In this document: one piece after another, positions 7,646-17,249 of the stretch
Layout: each line of letters opens with the position of its first letter
Position numbering within the stretch: the stretch's first letter is position 1
Origin: Burkholderia plantarii
Lineage (GTDB): Bacteria > Pseudomonadota > Gammaproteobacteria > Burkholderiales > Burkholderiaceae
Reading direction: 5' to 3'
Assembly (NCBI RefSeq): GCF_001411805.1
Contig: NZ_CP007213.1
Location: 620,001-684,000 of the forward strand
DNA length: 64,000 nucleotides
Notes under the pieces: model-generated
The model's database searches: none
Seen by the model: the letters and a program-made list of their open reading frames with translations, nothing else
What the model was told of the DNA's origin: nothing
Program-made: the position numbers and the translations under genes

Positions 7646-10114
7646 ATGGGTTTCAGGGGGGGGCGGCAGGCAGTCGGACGATGGGTATCGGCGGCGGTGG
7701 CGAGCGGCTGCGTGTCGGCCGCCGCATGGGGGCAGGGCGCGGTATCGAGCTTCGACATCCCGGCGCAGCGGCTCGACCGCGCGCTCAACGCGTTCGCGCG
7801 GCAGTCGGGCACGCAGCTGCTGTTCGCGCCGTCGCTGGCCGAGGGGCACACGAGCCGGGCCGTGCAGGGGCCGATGACGCCCGCCGCGGCGCTGGCGCGG
7901 ATGCTGGCCGGCTCGGGGCTGCGCGCCAACGCGACGGCGGCCGACACCTTCACGATCGACAAGGCACCGGCCGGGGCCTCCGGAACCGGCGCCCCGGGCG
8001 CGGCGGCCGAGCCCGCGCACGCCACCGAGCTGGCGGCCGTGGAGGTCTCCACCGACCGCACCCGCAGCGACCTCGTGCGGCCCACGCGGCAGACCACCGT
8101 GATCGACCGCGCCCAGCTCGAGCAGCTGCAGGCCGGCTCGAACACGCTCGCCACGGCGCTCAGCAAGGCCGTGCCGGGCTTCGCGGATTCCAGCCACACG
8201 ATCACCGACTACGGCCAGACGCTGCGCGGGCGTAACGTGCTGGTGCTGGTGGACGGCGTGCCGCTCAACACCAACCGCGACTCGGCGCGCAACCTCGCCA
8301 ACATCGATCCGAACGACATCGAGAAGGTGGAGGTGCTGCGCGGCAGCAACGCGATCTACGGCAGCGGCGCGACGGGCGGCATCGTCTCGGTCACGACGCG
8401 GCCGGCGGGCGGCGCGCCGCGCGCGGAAACCACCTTCTCGATGGAGACGCCGCTCTCGCATCTGGGCAGCGGCGGGCTCGGCGGCACGCTGCAGCAGTTC
8501 TTCAGCGGCAGCCACGGGCCGCTCGACTACGAGTTCAACGTCAGCGGCCAGCGCGTGGGCAGCTCGTATGACGCGCGCGGCCACCGCATCGCGCCCGAAC
8601 CGAGCCAGGGCGACCTGTTCGACTCCGACATCTACAGCGTGGGCGGCAAGCTCGGCGCGCGGATCGACGCGAACCAGCGCATCGTGTTCTCGCTGAGCCA
8701 CTACGACGCGAAGCAGGACACGCACGTGGGCAGCGATCCGTCGGTGGCGAAGCTCGCGCCCGGCACCGCCGTCGCGCGGCCGATCGACGGCCTGCAGCTG
8801 GCCGACCAGAACCGCATCCGCAACACCATCCTGAACCTGCAGTACGAGAACAAGGACGTGTTCGGCAGCACCGTGTCGACGCAGTTCTACTATCGCGACT
8901 ACTTCACGCGCTTCGCCCCGTTCGACGCGCGCGCCGTGGCCACGCGCGGCAACAACATCGACCAGGTGATGCAAGACTCGACCGTGTTCGGCAGCCGCCT
9001 GACGATCACCACGCCGCTCGACTCGGCCAAGCGCACCAAGCTGCTGTGGGGCGCCGACTTCAACCAGGAACGCAGCGACATGCCGGACGACATCTTCGCG
9101 CCCGGCCCCTACGACGCGAGCGGCGGCCTCGTCTACCAGAAGACCGGGCGCCTGATGTACCTGCCGCCGCTGACCACGCGCAGCATCGGCGCGTTCGCGC
9201 AGCTGCAGCACAAGTTCAACGACAAATGGTCGGCCGAGGCGGGCCTGCGCTACGAGCACGCGAGCGCGAGCTTCGACGATTTCACGCCGCTCTCGCAGCT
9301 GCGCGTGGCCAACCCGTACCGCGTGCCGGGCGGCTCGACCGGCTTCGGCTCGTGGCTGTTCAACGCCGGCGTCTCGTATGCGCCGGTGCCGGGGCAGGAG
9401 GTCTACGCCTCGTTCAGCCAGGGCTTCCAGCTGCCCGACGTGGGCCTGCAGTTGCGCAACGCGACGGCCGGCTTCAATCTCGATTCGTCGAGCCTCGAGC
9501 CGGTGAAGACCAACAACTACGAGGTGGGCTGGCGCGGCAATCTCGGCAACCAGGCCGACGGCACGCTCGCGCTGTTCTACACGACCTCCGAACTCGGCGA
9601 CGTGCAGAGCTTCAACAACGGGCTGATCCTGACGCGCACCGCCGAGCGCATCGCCGGCGTGGAGGCCAGCGTCGATTACCTGTCGGTCAGCGAGAAGTGG
9701 GGCCTGGGCGGCAGCGCGACCTACATGCAGGGCCGCGAGCGGCCGCAGGGCAGCCCGAACTACCAGGACATGACGGGCTACCGGATTCCGCCGCTCAAGC
9801 TCACCGCCTACATCGAATACCGCCCGACGCCGCACTGGAACACGCGCCTGCAGGGCACGTTCTACGCGGCGCGCGACTATCGGCTCAACGGCAAGATCGG
9901 CTTCGGCCGCCTCGACACGAGCAGCTACACGACGCTCGACCTGATGTCCACCTGGCAGGTGACGAAGCAGGACAAGCTGACGATGGGCGTGGAGAACCTG
10001 CTGAACCGCTATTACCTGCCGCTCTACAGCCAGCTGATGCGCAACAGCAACAACACCAGCCGGCTGCCCGCGGCCGGCGCCGTGCTGAGCGCGAGCTACA
10101 CGCATCGCTGGTAA
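7646..10114 (+). CDS. FecA-type TonB-dependent transducing siderophore receptor
   Basis: An 822-residue outer-membrane receptor. After the signal peptide (ending near AAAWGQG) comes an STN signalling domain at about 32-108 (VSSFDIPAQRLDRALNAFAR, QSGTQLLFAPSLAEGHTSRA), then a TonB box region (ELAAVEVST). The plug follows (GQTLRGRNVLVLVDGVPLNT, VEVLRGSNAIYGSGATGGIV) and a full beta-barrel ending in YTHRW, with the usual C-terminal aromatic. The STN domain matches the FecR-like neighbour and predicts surface signalling on ligand binding. Position just before the siderophore operon makes ferric staphyloferrin B the most likely ligand. GAGGAG precedes the ATG. Confidence 0.92.
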   Translation: MGFRGGRQAVGRWVSAAVASGCVSAAAWGQGAVSSFDIPAQRLDRALNAFARQSGTQLLFAPSLAEGHTSRAVQGPMTPAAALARMLAGSGLRANATAADTFTIDKAPAGASGTGAPGAAAEPAHATELAAVEVSTDRTRSDLVRPTRQTTVIDRAQLEQLQAGSNTLATALSKAVPGFADSSHTITDYGQTLRGRNVLVLVDGVPLNTNRDSARNLANIDPNDIEKVEVLRGSNAIYGSGATGGIVSVTTRPAGGAPRAETTFSMETPLSHLGSGGLGGTLQQFFSGSHGPLDYEFNVSGQRVGSSYDARGHRIAPEPSQGDLFDSDIYSVGGKLGARIDANQRIVFSLSHYDAKQDTHVGSDPSVAKLAPGTAVARPIDGLQLADQNRIRNTILNLQYENKDVFGSTVSTQFYYRDYFTRFAPFDARAVATRGNNIDQVMQDSTVFGSRLTITTPLDSAKRTKLLWGADFNQERSDMPDDIFAPGPYDASGGLVYQKTGRLMYLPPLTTRSIGAFAQLQHKFNDKWSAEAGLRYEHASASFDDFTPLSQLRVANPYRVPGGSTGFGSWLFNAGVSYAPVPGQEVYASFSQGFQLPDVGLQLRNATAGFNLDSSSLEPVKTNNYEVGWRGNLGNQADGTLALFYTTSELGDVQSFNNGLILTRTAERIAGVEASVDYLSVSEKWGLGGSATYMQGRERPQGSPNYQDMTGYRIPPLKLTAYIEYRPTPHWNTRLQGTFYAARDYRLNGKIGFGRLDTSSYTTLDLMSTWQVTKQDKLTMGVENLLNRYYLPLYSQLMRNSNNTSRLPAAGAVLSASYTHRW

Positions 10115-10155
10115 TCCGGCCGGGCGCCGGAGGGCGCCTTGCCATTTTGATATGG

Positions 10156-10174
10156 AATGAGACGCAATCTCATT
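10156..10174 (+). promoter_or_regulatory. Fur-like dyad upstream of the siderophore operon
   Basis: Seven-base arms AATGAGA and TCTCATT flank a five-base centre, a perfect 19-base dyad the same length as a Fur box. It lies 34 bases before the sbnA-like start. The sequence is only partly like the canonical consensus, so the assignment rests largely on position. Confidence 0.5.
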
Positions 10175-10207
10175 TTCATGATTAGTTATCCTCAACAGGA
10201 GGCAAGG

Positions 10208-11242
10208 ATGATCGGCAACGATATCGTCGACTGCATCGGCGCCACGCCGCTGGTGCGGCTCGACCGCCTGACCGGCACGCGCGGCCAGGTGTTCGCGAAG
10301 CTGGAGATGCTGAACCCGGCCGGCAGCATCAAGGACCGCCCGGCGCGCTACATCGTCGAGCGCGGGCTGGCCGACGGCACCATCGCGCCGGGCGCGCACA
10401 TCGTCGAGAGTTCGTCGGGCAACCTGGCGATCGCGCTGGCGATGGTGTGCCGCGTGAAGGGGCTGCGCTTCACGGCCGTGGTGGACCCGAAGATTTCCTC
10501 CACCAACCTGCAGATCCTGCGCGCCTACGGCGCCGGCATCGAACGCGTGACGACGCGCGACAGCCAGGGCGGCTACCTGGAGACGCGCATCGCGCGCGTG
10601 CGCGAGCTGCTCGCCGCCGATCCCGGCTCGGTGTGGATCAACCAGTACGGCAACCCGCGCAACTGGGAGAGCCATTACCACGGCGAGGGCACGGAGATCG
10701 CGCGCGCGCTCGGCGAGCCGGCCGACCTGCTGGTGCTCGGCGTCAGCACCTCGGGCACCATCCTCGGCCTCGCGCGGCGCTTGCGCGAGGCGTGGCCGAA
10801 GCTGCGCGTGGTGGGCGTCGACGCGGTGGGCTCGGTGCTGTTCGGCGCGAAGCCCGGCCCGCGCGAGTTGCCCGGCATCGGCGCGAGCCGCGTGCCCGAG
10901 CTGCTGTGCCGCGACGACATCGACGACGTGATCCACGTCGACGACTACGACGCCGCGCTCGGCTGCCGGCGCCTGCTCGCGGCCGAGGGGATTTTCGCGG
11001 GCGGCTCGTCGGGCGCGGTGGTGGTGGCGATCGAGCGGCTGCTGGCGCGTGCCGCGCGCCCGCCGCGCATCGTCACGCTGTTGCCCGATCGCGGCGAGCG
11101 CTATCTCGACACCGTCTACGACGATGCCTGGCTCGCGCGTGTCGCGGCCGCGCGTCAAGCCGCGCCGGCGCCGGCCGTGCTGCAGGCCGCCGCGTCCGTG
11201 TCCTCCTCGTCCTCTGTTTCCCGCTCCGCCGCGATCCACTGA
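10208..11242 (+). CDS. sbnA: SbnA-like N-(2-amino-2-carboxyethyl)-L-glutamate synthase
   Basis: A PLP enzyme of the cysteine-synthase fold, 344 residues. In staphyloferrin B synthesis SbnA joins O-phospho-L-serine to glutamate, giving ACEGA. The PLP lysine is in NPAGSIKDRPARY. The substrate loop VESSSGNLAIALA and phosphate-binding GVSTSGTILG are present, and EGIFAGGSSGAVV follows. The start at 10208 follows a strong AGGAGG; an upstream in-frame ATG at 10157 lies inside the regulatory dyad. The C-terminus has an unusual Ser/Ala-rich tail (SVSSSSSVSRSAAIH). It opens a nine-gene operon, and sbnB starts 7 bases after its stop. Confidence 0.93.
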   Translation: MIGNDIVDCIGATPLVRLDRLTGTRGQVFAKLEMLNPAGSIKDRPARYIVERGLADGTIAPGAHIVESSSGNLAIALAMVCRVKGLRFTAVVDPKISSTNLQILRAYGAGIERVTTRDSQGGYLETRIARVRELLAADPGSVWINQYGNPRNWESHYHGEGTEIARALGEPADLLVLGVSTSGTILGLARRLREAWPKLRVVGVDAVGSVLFGAKPGPRELPGIGASRVPELLCRDDIDDVIHVDDYDAALGCRRLLAAEGIFAGGSSGAVVVAIERLLARAARPPRIVTLLPDRGERYLDTVYDDAWLARVAAARQAAPAPAVLQAAASVSSSSSVSRSAAIH

Positions 11243-11249
11243 GATCATC

Positions 11250-12272
11250 ATGACCCAGACCCAATCCGAAACCGGCCTGCTCTATCTCGGCCGGCAAGAC
11301 ATCGTCGCGCTCGGCGGCGACCGTTCGCAGCCCTACGTCGAGGCGATCGTCGAGGGCCTCGCGCTGCACGCGCGGCGCGCCTTCGTGCAGCCGCTCAAGC
11401 CCTACCTGCGCTGGCCCGGCGCCGACCATATCGCCGATCGCATCATCGCGATGCCGTGCTACGTCGGCGGCGACGATCCGGTGGCCGGCCTCAAGTGGAT
11501 CGGCAGCCGCCAGCACAACCCGGCGCGCTACGGCCTCGAACGCGCGAGCGCGGTGATCGTGCTGAACGATCCGGACACCAACTATCCGGTGGCGATCATG
11601 GAAGGCGGGCTGATCAGCGGCATGCGCACCGCCGCGATCAGCGCCGTCGCCACGCGCCATCTCGCGCGCCGCGGCTTCGACGAGGTGGCCTGCATCGGCT
11701 GCGGGCCGATCGCGCGGATGCAGATCCAGACGCTGCTCGAGCAGTTCGATTCGATCCGCCGCGTGCGCGTGTTCGACCTGTCGGCCGACGCGATGCGCGA
11801 GTTCTCGCGCCAGCTCACCGCGCGCTTCCCGCAGGTGGCCTGCGAGGAAGCGCCGAGCGCCGAGCGGGCCGTGCGCGGCGCGCCGGTGGTGGTGACCTGC
11901 ACCGTCGCCGATGCGCCGTATCTCGAGTACGACTGGCTCGCGCGCGGCACGTTCGTCTGCAACGTCTCGATCATGGACGTCCACAAGGATGTGTACGAGC
12001 GCGTGGAGAAGGTGGTGGTGGACGACTGGGATCAGTCGAACCGCGAGAAGAAGATCATCAACCAGCTCGTGCTCGAAGGGCGCTTCTCGCGCGAGCGGCT
12101 GCATGCCGAACTCGGCGAGATCGTGATCGGCGAACGGCCGGGCCGCGAGAACGACGACGAGATCATCCTGCTCAATCCGATGGGCATGGCGCTCGACGAC
12201 ATGGTCTGCGCGCGCCACTTCCACCGGCTCGCGCTGCAGCAGGGCGTGGGCACGCGGCTCGCGCTGTCATGA
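11250..12272 (+). CDS. sbnB: SbnB-like NAD-dependent ACEGA dehydrogenase
   Basis: A 340-residue member of the ornithine cyclodeaminase/mu-crystallin family. SbnB oxidatively hydrolyses ACEGA to L-2,3-diaminopropionate and 2-oxoglutarate, both building blocks of staphyloferrin B. The Rossmann motif is EVACIGCGPIARMQIQTLL. The substrate region AIMEGGLISGMRTAAISAVA and the family segment FVCNVSIMDVHKDVYERVEK are visible. It follows sbnA immediately. Its stop overlaps the start of the next gene by the ATGA arrangement, indicating translational coupling. Confidence 0.93.
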   Translation: MTQTQSETGLLYLGRQDIVALGGDRSQPYVEAIVEGLALHARRAFVQPLKPYLRWPGADHIADRIIAMPCYVGGDDPVAGLKWIGSRQHNPARYGLERASAVIVLNDPDTNYPVAIMEGGLISGMRTAAISAVATRHLARRGFDEVACIGCGPIARMQIQTLLEQFDSIRRVRVFDLSADAMREFSRQLTARFPQVACEEAPSAERAVRGAPVVVTCTVADAPYLEYDWLARGTFVCNVSIMDVHKDVYERVEKVVVDDWDQSNREKKIINQLVLEGRFSRERLHAELGEIVIGERPGRENDDEIILLNPMGMALDDMVCARHFHRLALQQGVGTRLALS

Positions 12273-14185
12273 CGGCGGCGATTGCCGACGCGTGGTGCGA
12301 GACCGACCTGGCTGATGTGGCTTCGGCGGCGCGGTTCGCTGACGAAGCCGGGCGGCGGCTCGCGCAGGATCTGTTCGACGCGCTGTGGATGGAGAATCCG
12401 CACGGCTTTCGCGAGCGCGCGCGCTGCTCGGCCGAGGCCGCGCCGGCTTCGCTGGCCGTGCCGCTCGGTGACGGCCGCGTGCTGGTCTGGCGCGGGCGGC
12501 GCGTGGAAGGCTGGCGGCCGTTGCGGCTTGCGCCGGAGCAAGCCGTGACTCTGGTGGGTGAGGCGGATGCGAGCGCCGTGCCGCTCGACGCGGACGCCAC
12601 GCTCGATCATCTGCAGAGCGCGGCCTGGTGGCCCGCGCTGGCGCGTCCGCTGGGCGGCCTGCTGCGCGACGCGCGGCGCCAGTTCGCGCGCACGCTCGCG
12701 GCCGAGGCGCGCTGGCTCGCGCGCCTCGACGCGGCGCCGCGTGCGCTGCTGGCATGGGAGGCGCTGTGCTGCCTGCGCGATCGTCCGTTCCATCCGTTCG
12801 CGCGCGCCAAGGTCTGGCCCGGCGAGCCCGGCGACGCGTTCGACGTGGAGAGCGGCCAGCCGGTGGCGTGGCACTGGCTCGCCGTGCCGCGTGGGCGCGT
12901 CATCGCCGGCACGGCGGGCGGCCTGGAGGGCGCCGACGATGCCGAACGGCAGCCCTGCGCGCATGCCCTGCTCGATGCGCATGAGTTCGCCACGCTGGCT
13001 TACCGCGCGCGAGAAGCGGGCGCCGATGCCGACGCGCTGTGGCTGCCCGTGCATCCATGGCAGATCGCGCAACTGCGGCGGCGGCAACCGGCGCTGCTCG
13101 ACGGCTGCGTCGATCTCGGCGCCGGCCCCGGCACCGGCACGCCGACCGCGTCGCTGCGTTCGCTCGGCGTGGCGCGCGCGCCGTCGCTGCATCTGAAGCT
13201 CGCGCTCGGCGTGCAGGCGCTCGGCGCCGAGCGCGTGCTGCCGCCGCGCTATCAGCACAACGGCGAGCTGGCGCAGCGCTGCCTGCGCACGCTCGCCGAG
13301 CGCGACCGGTGGCTCGGCGCGCATCTGCGCTGGTGCGACGAAAGCGCGTGGTGGGTGCTCGGCGCGACGCCGGCGCCGCACGACGAGGCCACGCTGATCG
13401 CCGAACGCGGCGATCTCGGTTGCCTGCTGCGCCGCTATCCCGACGCGGACGGCGACAACTGGCTGCTGCCGATGGCCGCGCTGGCGGTGTGTACCTCGGA
13501 CGGCCGGCTGCCGGCGCTCGACGCCGCGGCCGGCGCGCGGCCCGCTTCGCGCGAGGCGCGCCGCGCCACGTTCGCGCGCATCGCCGGGCTCGTGATCGAA
13601 CTCGGCCTGCGCTGCCTGCGGTATGGCGTGATGCCCGAGCTGCACGGCCAGAACGTGGTGCTGCGAATCGGTGCCGACGGCGCGACCGGCATCGTGCTAC
13701 GCGATCACGACACGCTGCGGGTCTGTCCGGCGCGGATGCGCGAGGCCGGCATCGCGACGCCTGACTACGTGATCGATCGCGGCTCGCCGAACACGCTGAT
13801 CCTCGACGATCCGCTCGAACTGCTCGCCTACTTCCAGACGCTGGCGGTCGGCGTGAACCTCTACGCGATCCTCGCCGCGCTTGCCGATGTCGATACCGAC
13901 GGCGACGAGGGCGATGGCGAGGCGGCCGGCTGGCGGACCGTGCATGACGCGCTGCGCGAGAGCGTGGCACGCGTGTTCGATGAGAGCGACGGAGCCGACG
14001 CCTCCACCACCGCGCTCGGCGTACGCGTGGCCGAGGCGCTGTTCGAACGTGACGCCTGGCCGTTCAAGCAGCTCGTGATGCCGCTCGCGGGCCGCGCGTC
14101 GGTCGGCACCGGCATGCCGAGCGGGCTCGGCGCGATCGGCAATCCGCTGCATCTCGCGGCAGCCCGCGCGGACGCGCCGCGATGA
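12269..14185 (+). CDS. sbnC: SbnC-like NIS siderophore synthetase (type B position)
   Basis: An IucA/IucC-family NRPS-independent siderophore synthetase of 638 residues. Such enzymes use ATP to adenylate a carboxylate and form an amide. Core motifs include RPFHPFARAKVWPGEP (ATP site), LPVHPWQIAQL, SLHLKLALGVQALGAERVLP, ELHGQNVVLRI and RDHDTLRVCP in the FhuF/IucC C-terminal half. By position, between sbnB and the exporter, it corresponds to S. aureus SbnC, which adds 2-oxoglutarate in the last step. It overlaps both neighbours by four bases. The subtype is inferred from gene order and the KLALGV motif. Confidence 0.9.
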   Translation: MTAAIADAWCETDLADVASAARFADEAGRRLAQDLFDALWMENPHGFRERARCSAEAAPASLAVPLGDGRVLVWRGRRVEGWRPLRLAPEQAVTLVGEADASAVPLDADATLDHLQSAAWWPALARPLGGLLRDARRQFARTLAAEARWLARLDAAPRALLAWEALCCLRDRPFHPFARAKVWPGEPGDAFDVESGQPVAWHWLAVPRGRVIAGTAGGLEGADDAERQPCAHALLDAHEFATLAYRAREAGADADALWLPVHPWQIAQLRRRQPALLDGCVDLGAGPGTGTPTASLRSLGVARAPSLHLKLALGVQALGAERVLPPRYQHNGELAQRCLRTLAERDRWLGAHLRWCDESAWWVLGATPAPHDEATLIAERGDLGCLLRRYPDADGDNWLLPMAALAVCTSDGRLPALDAAAGARPASREARRATFARIAGLVIELGLRCLRYGVMPELHGQNVVLRIGADGATGIVLRDHDTLRVCPARMREAGIATPDYVIDRGSPNTLILDDPLELLAYFQTLAVGVNLYAILAALADVDTDGDEGDGEAAGWRTVHDALRESVARVFDESDGADASTTALGVRVAEALFERDAWPFKQLVMPLAGRASVGTGMPSGLGAIGNPLHLAAARADAPR

Positions 14186-15405
14186 GCGCCCGAACCGGTC
14201 CGGCCGTCGTCACGCTGGTGGCCTGCCAGGGCGTGATCACACTCGGGCTGATGGTGCTGGTGCCGATCATGCCGTTCTTCATCCGCGGCCTGCTTGGCGC
14301 GGACGCCTCGCTGGCCGATGTCGCGCGCTGGACCAGCATCGCGCTCGCCGCGCCCGGTGTCGGCGCGCTGGCGGCGGCGCCGTTCTCGGCCGGCTGGTGT
14401 GAGCGCTACGGCTACCGGCGCGCGCTGCTGCTGGCGCTCGCACTGTTCGTCGCGAGCCTGCTCGCGATGGCCTCGGCGCGGCACCCGGCGCTGTTCGTCG
14501 CGGGCCGCGTCGCGCAGGGCGCGAGCACCGTGAGCGTGATCGTCACCGCCTATCTCGCGCGCGTCAGCGATGCCGCCACGCGCGGGCGCGCGCTCGGCTG
14601 GCAGGAGTCGGCGGTGGCCGCCGGCGCGCTGGCCGGCCCCGCGCTCGGCGGCATCCTGCAGGACCTCTGGTCGGTGCGCCCACTGCTCTACGCGGTGGCG
14701 TGCGGCACCGGCCTCGCCACCGCGGCGCTCGCGCTGACGCTGCGCGAGCCGGCCCGCGAGGCCGCCGGCGGCGACCATCGCGCCGCCTCGGCGGCCAACC
14801 GCGCCGCGCGCCAGGCGCTGTTCGCCGACCGCGGCTTTCGCCGCTGGGTGCTGGCCGGCAGCCTGACGCAGGCCGGCGCGTTCGCGCTCGTCAACGTGTT
14901 CGCGCTGTTCATCGACGCGCGCTTCGCCGGCCGCGCCGAGCTGGCGAGCACGGTCGGCCTGCTGCACGCGCTCGGCTGGTGCGCGACGCTGGCGGCCGGG
15001 CCGTTCTGGGGCGCGCGCAACGACCGGCGCGATCCGGCCCGCCACTTCGTGGCCGGCGCGCTGCTGTGCGCGCTCGCGCTGGCGCTGATGCCGTTCGCGG
15101 CCTCGCTCTGGCTGATCGCGCTGCTGCGGATCATGCAGGGCGCCGCCTACGCGGCGCTCGCGCAATCGATGTTGCTGGTATGCAGCCGCGCGGCACCAGT
15201 CGCGCTGCAAGGGCGCGTGACCGTGACCGCCCGCAGCGCGATGGTGCTGGGCCAGCTGTTCGGCCCGTTCGCGGTGCTCGCGCTGCTGCCGCTGCTCGGC
15301 CCCGCCGCGACGCTGTGGCTGACCGCGGCGATGTTCGTCGCCGCGGCCGGCATCGCGCATCGCGGCGCGGCCGTGTCCTTTTCCTCCGTGACCGAACCCA
15401 GGTGA
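14182..15405 (+). CDS. sbnD: SbnD-like MFS siderophore exporter
   Basis: A 407-residue major-facilitator protein with about twelve hydrophobic segments. The loop 2-3 motif is present as GWCERYGYRRALLLA, and the motif-C-like stretch is GALAGPALGGILQDLW. In S. aureus SbnD exports newly made staphyloferrin B. Its position between sbnC and sbnE is the same here. It overlaps the upstream gene by ATGA, and the next gene begins five bases beyond its stop. No signal peptide or extra domain is seen. Confidence 0.88.
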   Translation: MSARTGPAVVTLVACQGVITLGLMVLVPIMPFFIRGLLGADASLADVARWTSIALAAPGVGALAAAPFSAGWCERYGYRRALLLALALFVASLLAMASARHPALFVAGRVAQGASTVSVIVTAYLARVSDAATRGRALGWQESAVAAGALAGPALGGILQDLWSVRPLLYAVACGTGLATAALALTLREPAREAAGGDHRAASAANRAARQALFADRGFRRWVLAGSLTQAGAFALVNVFALFIDARFAGRAELASTVGLLHALGWCATLAAGPFWGARNDRRDPARHFVAGALLCALALALMPFAASLWLIALLRIMQGAAYAALAQSMLLVCSRAAPVALQGRVTVTARSAMVLGQLFGPFAVLALLPLLGPAATLWLTAAMFVAAAGIAHRGAAVSFSSVTEPR

Positions 15406-15410
15406 TCGCC

Positions 15411-17249
15411 ATGTCATCCCTTACCCTGCCGCGCGCTCCGTCCGCGCACGATGCAGTCCACCCGCCGGCGCTCGCCACCGGCGCCGAACGCCATCGGCTC
15501 GCGCCGCTCGACGCGCGGCTGCTCGAACAGTATTTCAATACCTATTGCCGCGAGACGGGCCGCTTCGACCCGCGCGTGAGCGACGCGCAGCTGCCCGACG
15601 ACGCGGCCCGCGCGATCGCGCGCGGCTGGCGTGAGGCCGGCTTCGTGGTGGCCGGCGTGACGTTCCCGCACGATGGCGGCGCGGTGTTCGTCGCGCTCGC
15701 CCATCATTCGGCGATCGGCTTCCACCGGCTCGCGCCGCACGCGTTCGGCTGGACGCCCGGGCGCGGCGTGCAGCCGTTCGACGGGCCGGAGGCGTTCGCC
15801 ACGCGCATCGCGCGCGCGCTCGCGCACCGCGCCGGGCTCGATGCAGCCGGCTGGCCCGCGCAGTTCGCGGCGCTGATGCACGACAGCATCGAGCGCGTGC
15901 GCGGCTTCCATCGCGAGGCGCCGGACTCGCACGACGGCTCGCGCGGCGCTGCGGGCGCGGTGCCGCGCACGCCGTTCGTCGAGGCCGAGCAGTCGCTGCG
16001 TTTCGGCCATGTGTTCCATGTGAGTTCGAAATCGTCGAGCGGCTTCAGCGACGACGACGTGGCCGCCTACGCGCCCGAACGCGGCGCGGCGTTCCGGCTG
16101 CATTACTTCGCGGTCGCGTCGCGCTGCCTCGACGCGGCGACGATCGACGCCGCGCAGCCGCCGATCGATCCCGAGGCGATGCGCGCCGCGGCGGCGCTGC
16201 TCGGCGACAGCGAATACCGGCTGCTGCCGAGCCATCCGTGGCAGGCCGCGTTCCTGCTCGGCCACGACGAGGTGAAGGCGCTGCTGAAGTCGGGCGACCT
16301 CGTCTCGCTCGGGCCGATGGGCGAGCCGGCGTGGCCCACTTCGTCGGTGCGCACCGTCTGGCTGCCGAAGCAGCGGCGCTTCCTCAAGCTGCCGCTCGAC
16401 GTGCGGATCACCAATTTCGTGCGCAACAACCCGCCCGAGCAGGCGGCGCGCGCGCTCGACGCGAGCCGCTATCTGGCCGCGCTGCCGCGCCGCTACCGCG
16501 CCACGCCGGGCTTCGAGATCCTGCTCGACACCGGCCGAGCCTCGCTCGCGACGGCCGACGCCGCGCTGCGCGCGAGCAGCCTCGTGATCCATCGCGAGCC
16601 GATGCGCGACGATCTCGGCGACCACGCGCGCGTGCTGGCCAGCGTGCTGGAGGAGCGCCCGGACGGCGCCACGCCGCTGGCCGCGCTGCTGCGCGAGGCG
16701 CTCGGCGCGGCGCCGTCGCGTGCGCGGCTCGCGAGTTGGTGGACCGCCTATCTCGACGTGATGCTGCTGCCGCTGCTGCGGCTGTTCGCCTGCGAGGGCG
16801 TGAGCCTGGAGGCGCATCTGCAGAACGCGCTGGTGGCGTTTCGCGGCGGCTGGCCCGCGCGCGGCTACGTGCGCGACATGGAAGGCGCGAGCCTCAGCCG
16901 GGCGCGCTGCCGGCAGCCGGCGCTGCTCGACGCCGCCAGCCCCGCGCTCTATGAAGAGGCTGAGGCGTGGAAGCGCTTCTGCTACTACGTGCTGGTCAAT
17001 CAGGTCGGGCATCTGATCGCGAGCGTGGCGCGCGCTGGGTACGGCGACGAGGCCGCGCTCTGGCGCCTCACGGCCGAGGTCTGGGCGGCCACGCGCGAGC
17101 CCGAACTGGTCGCGCTGCTGGACGACCTCGGGCAGCGCCCGACGCTGCCGGCCAAGGCCAACATGTCGAGCTGCTTCGGCCGCCACGGCGAACTGCCGGC
17201 CTGGGTCGAGATCCCGAACCCGCTGTTCGGCACGGAGGTGCGCGCATGA
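15411..17249 (+). CDS. sbnE: SbnE-like NIS siderophore synthetase (type A)
   Basis: A 612-residue IucA/IucC-family synthetase. SbnE joins citrate to L-2,3-diaminopropionate in the first assembly step. Motifs are SSKSSSGFSDDDVAAYAPE, LLPSHPWQAAF, PTSSVRTVWLP and KLPLDVRITNFVRNNP (the ITNF(I/V)R stretch typical of citrate-using type A enzymes). LEAHLQNALVAF, RDMEGASLSR and an end with AKANMSSCFGRHGE, IPNP follow. The ATG at 15411 is chosen because it follows the sbnD stop by five bases. It overlaps sbnF by ATGA. Confidence 0.9.
   Translation: MSSLTLPRAPSAHDAVHPPALATGAERHRLAPLDARLLEQYFNTYCRETGRFDPRVSDAQLPDDAARAIARGWREAGFVVAGVTFPHDGGAVFVALAHHSAIGFHRLAPHAFGWTPGRGVQPFDGPEAFATRIARALAHRAGLDAAGWPAQFAALMHDSIERVRGFHREAPDSHDGSRGAAGAVPRTPFVEAEQSLRFGHVFHVSSKSSSGFSDDDVAAYAPERGAAFRLHYFAVASRCLDAATIDAAQPPIDPEAMRAAAALLGDSEYRLLPSHPWQAAFLLGHDEVKALLKSGDLVSLGPMGEPAWPTSSVRTVWLPKQRRFLKLPLDVRITNFVRNNPPEQAARALDASRYLAALPRRYRATPGFEILLDTGRASLATADAALRASSLVIHREPMRDDLGDHARVLASVLEERPDGATPLAALLREALGAAPSRARLASWWTAYLDVMLLPLLRLFACEGVSLEAHLQNALVAFRGGWPARGYVRDMEGASLSRARCRQPALLDAASPALYEEAEAWKRFCYYVLVNQVGHLIASVARAGYGDEAALWRLTAEVWAATREPELVALLDDLGQRPTLPAKANMSSCFGRHGELPAWVEIPNPLFGTEVRA

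Noticed and set aside
7622..11251. Very long minus-strand open frame (1,209 codons) opposite the receptor and sbnA genes
   Set aside because: It is the antisense shadow of GC-rich codons; the translation is Arg/Ala/His-rich low complexity, while the plus strand has clear family motifs throughout.
11456..14185. 909-codon plus-strand frame spanning sbnB and sbnC
   Set aside because: The first 270 residues are an out-of-frame reading of sbnB; only the part from 12269 shows synthetase motifs, so the start was moved there.
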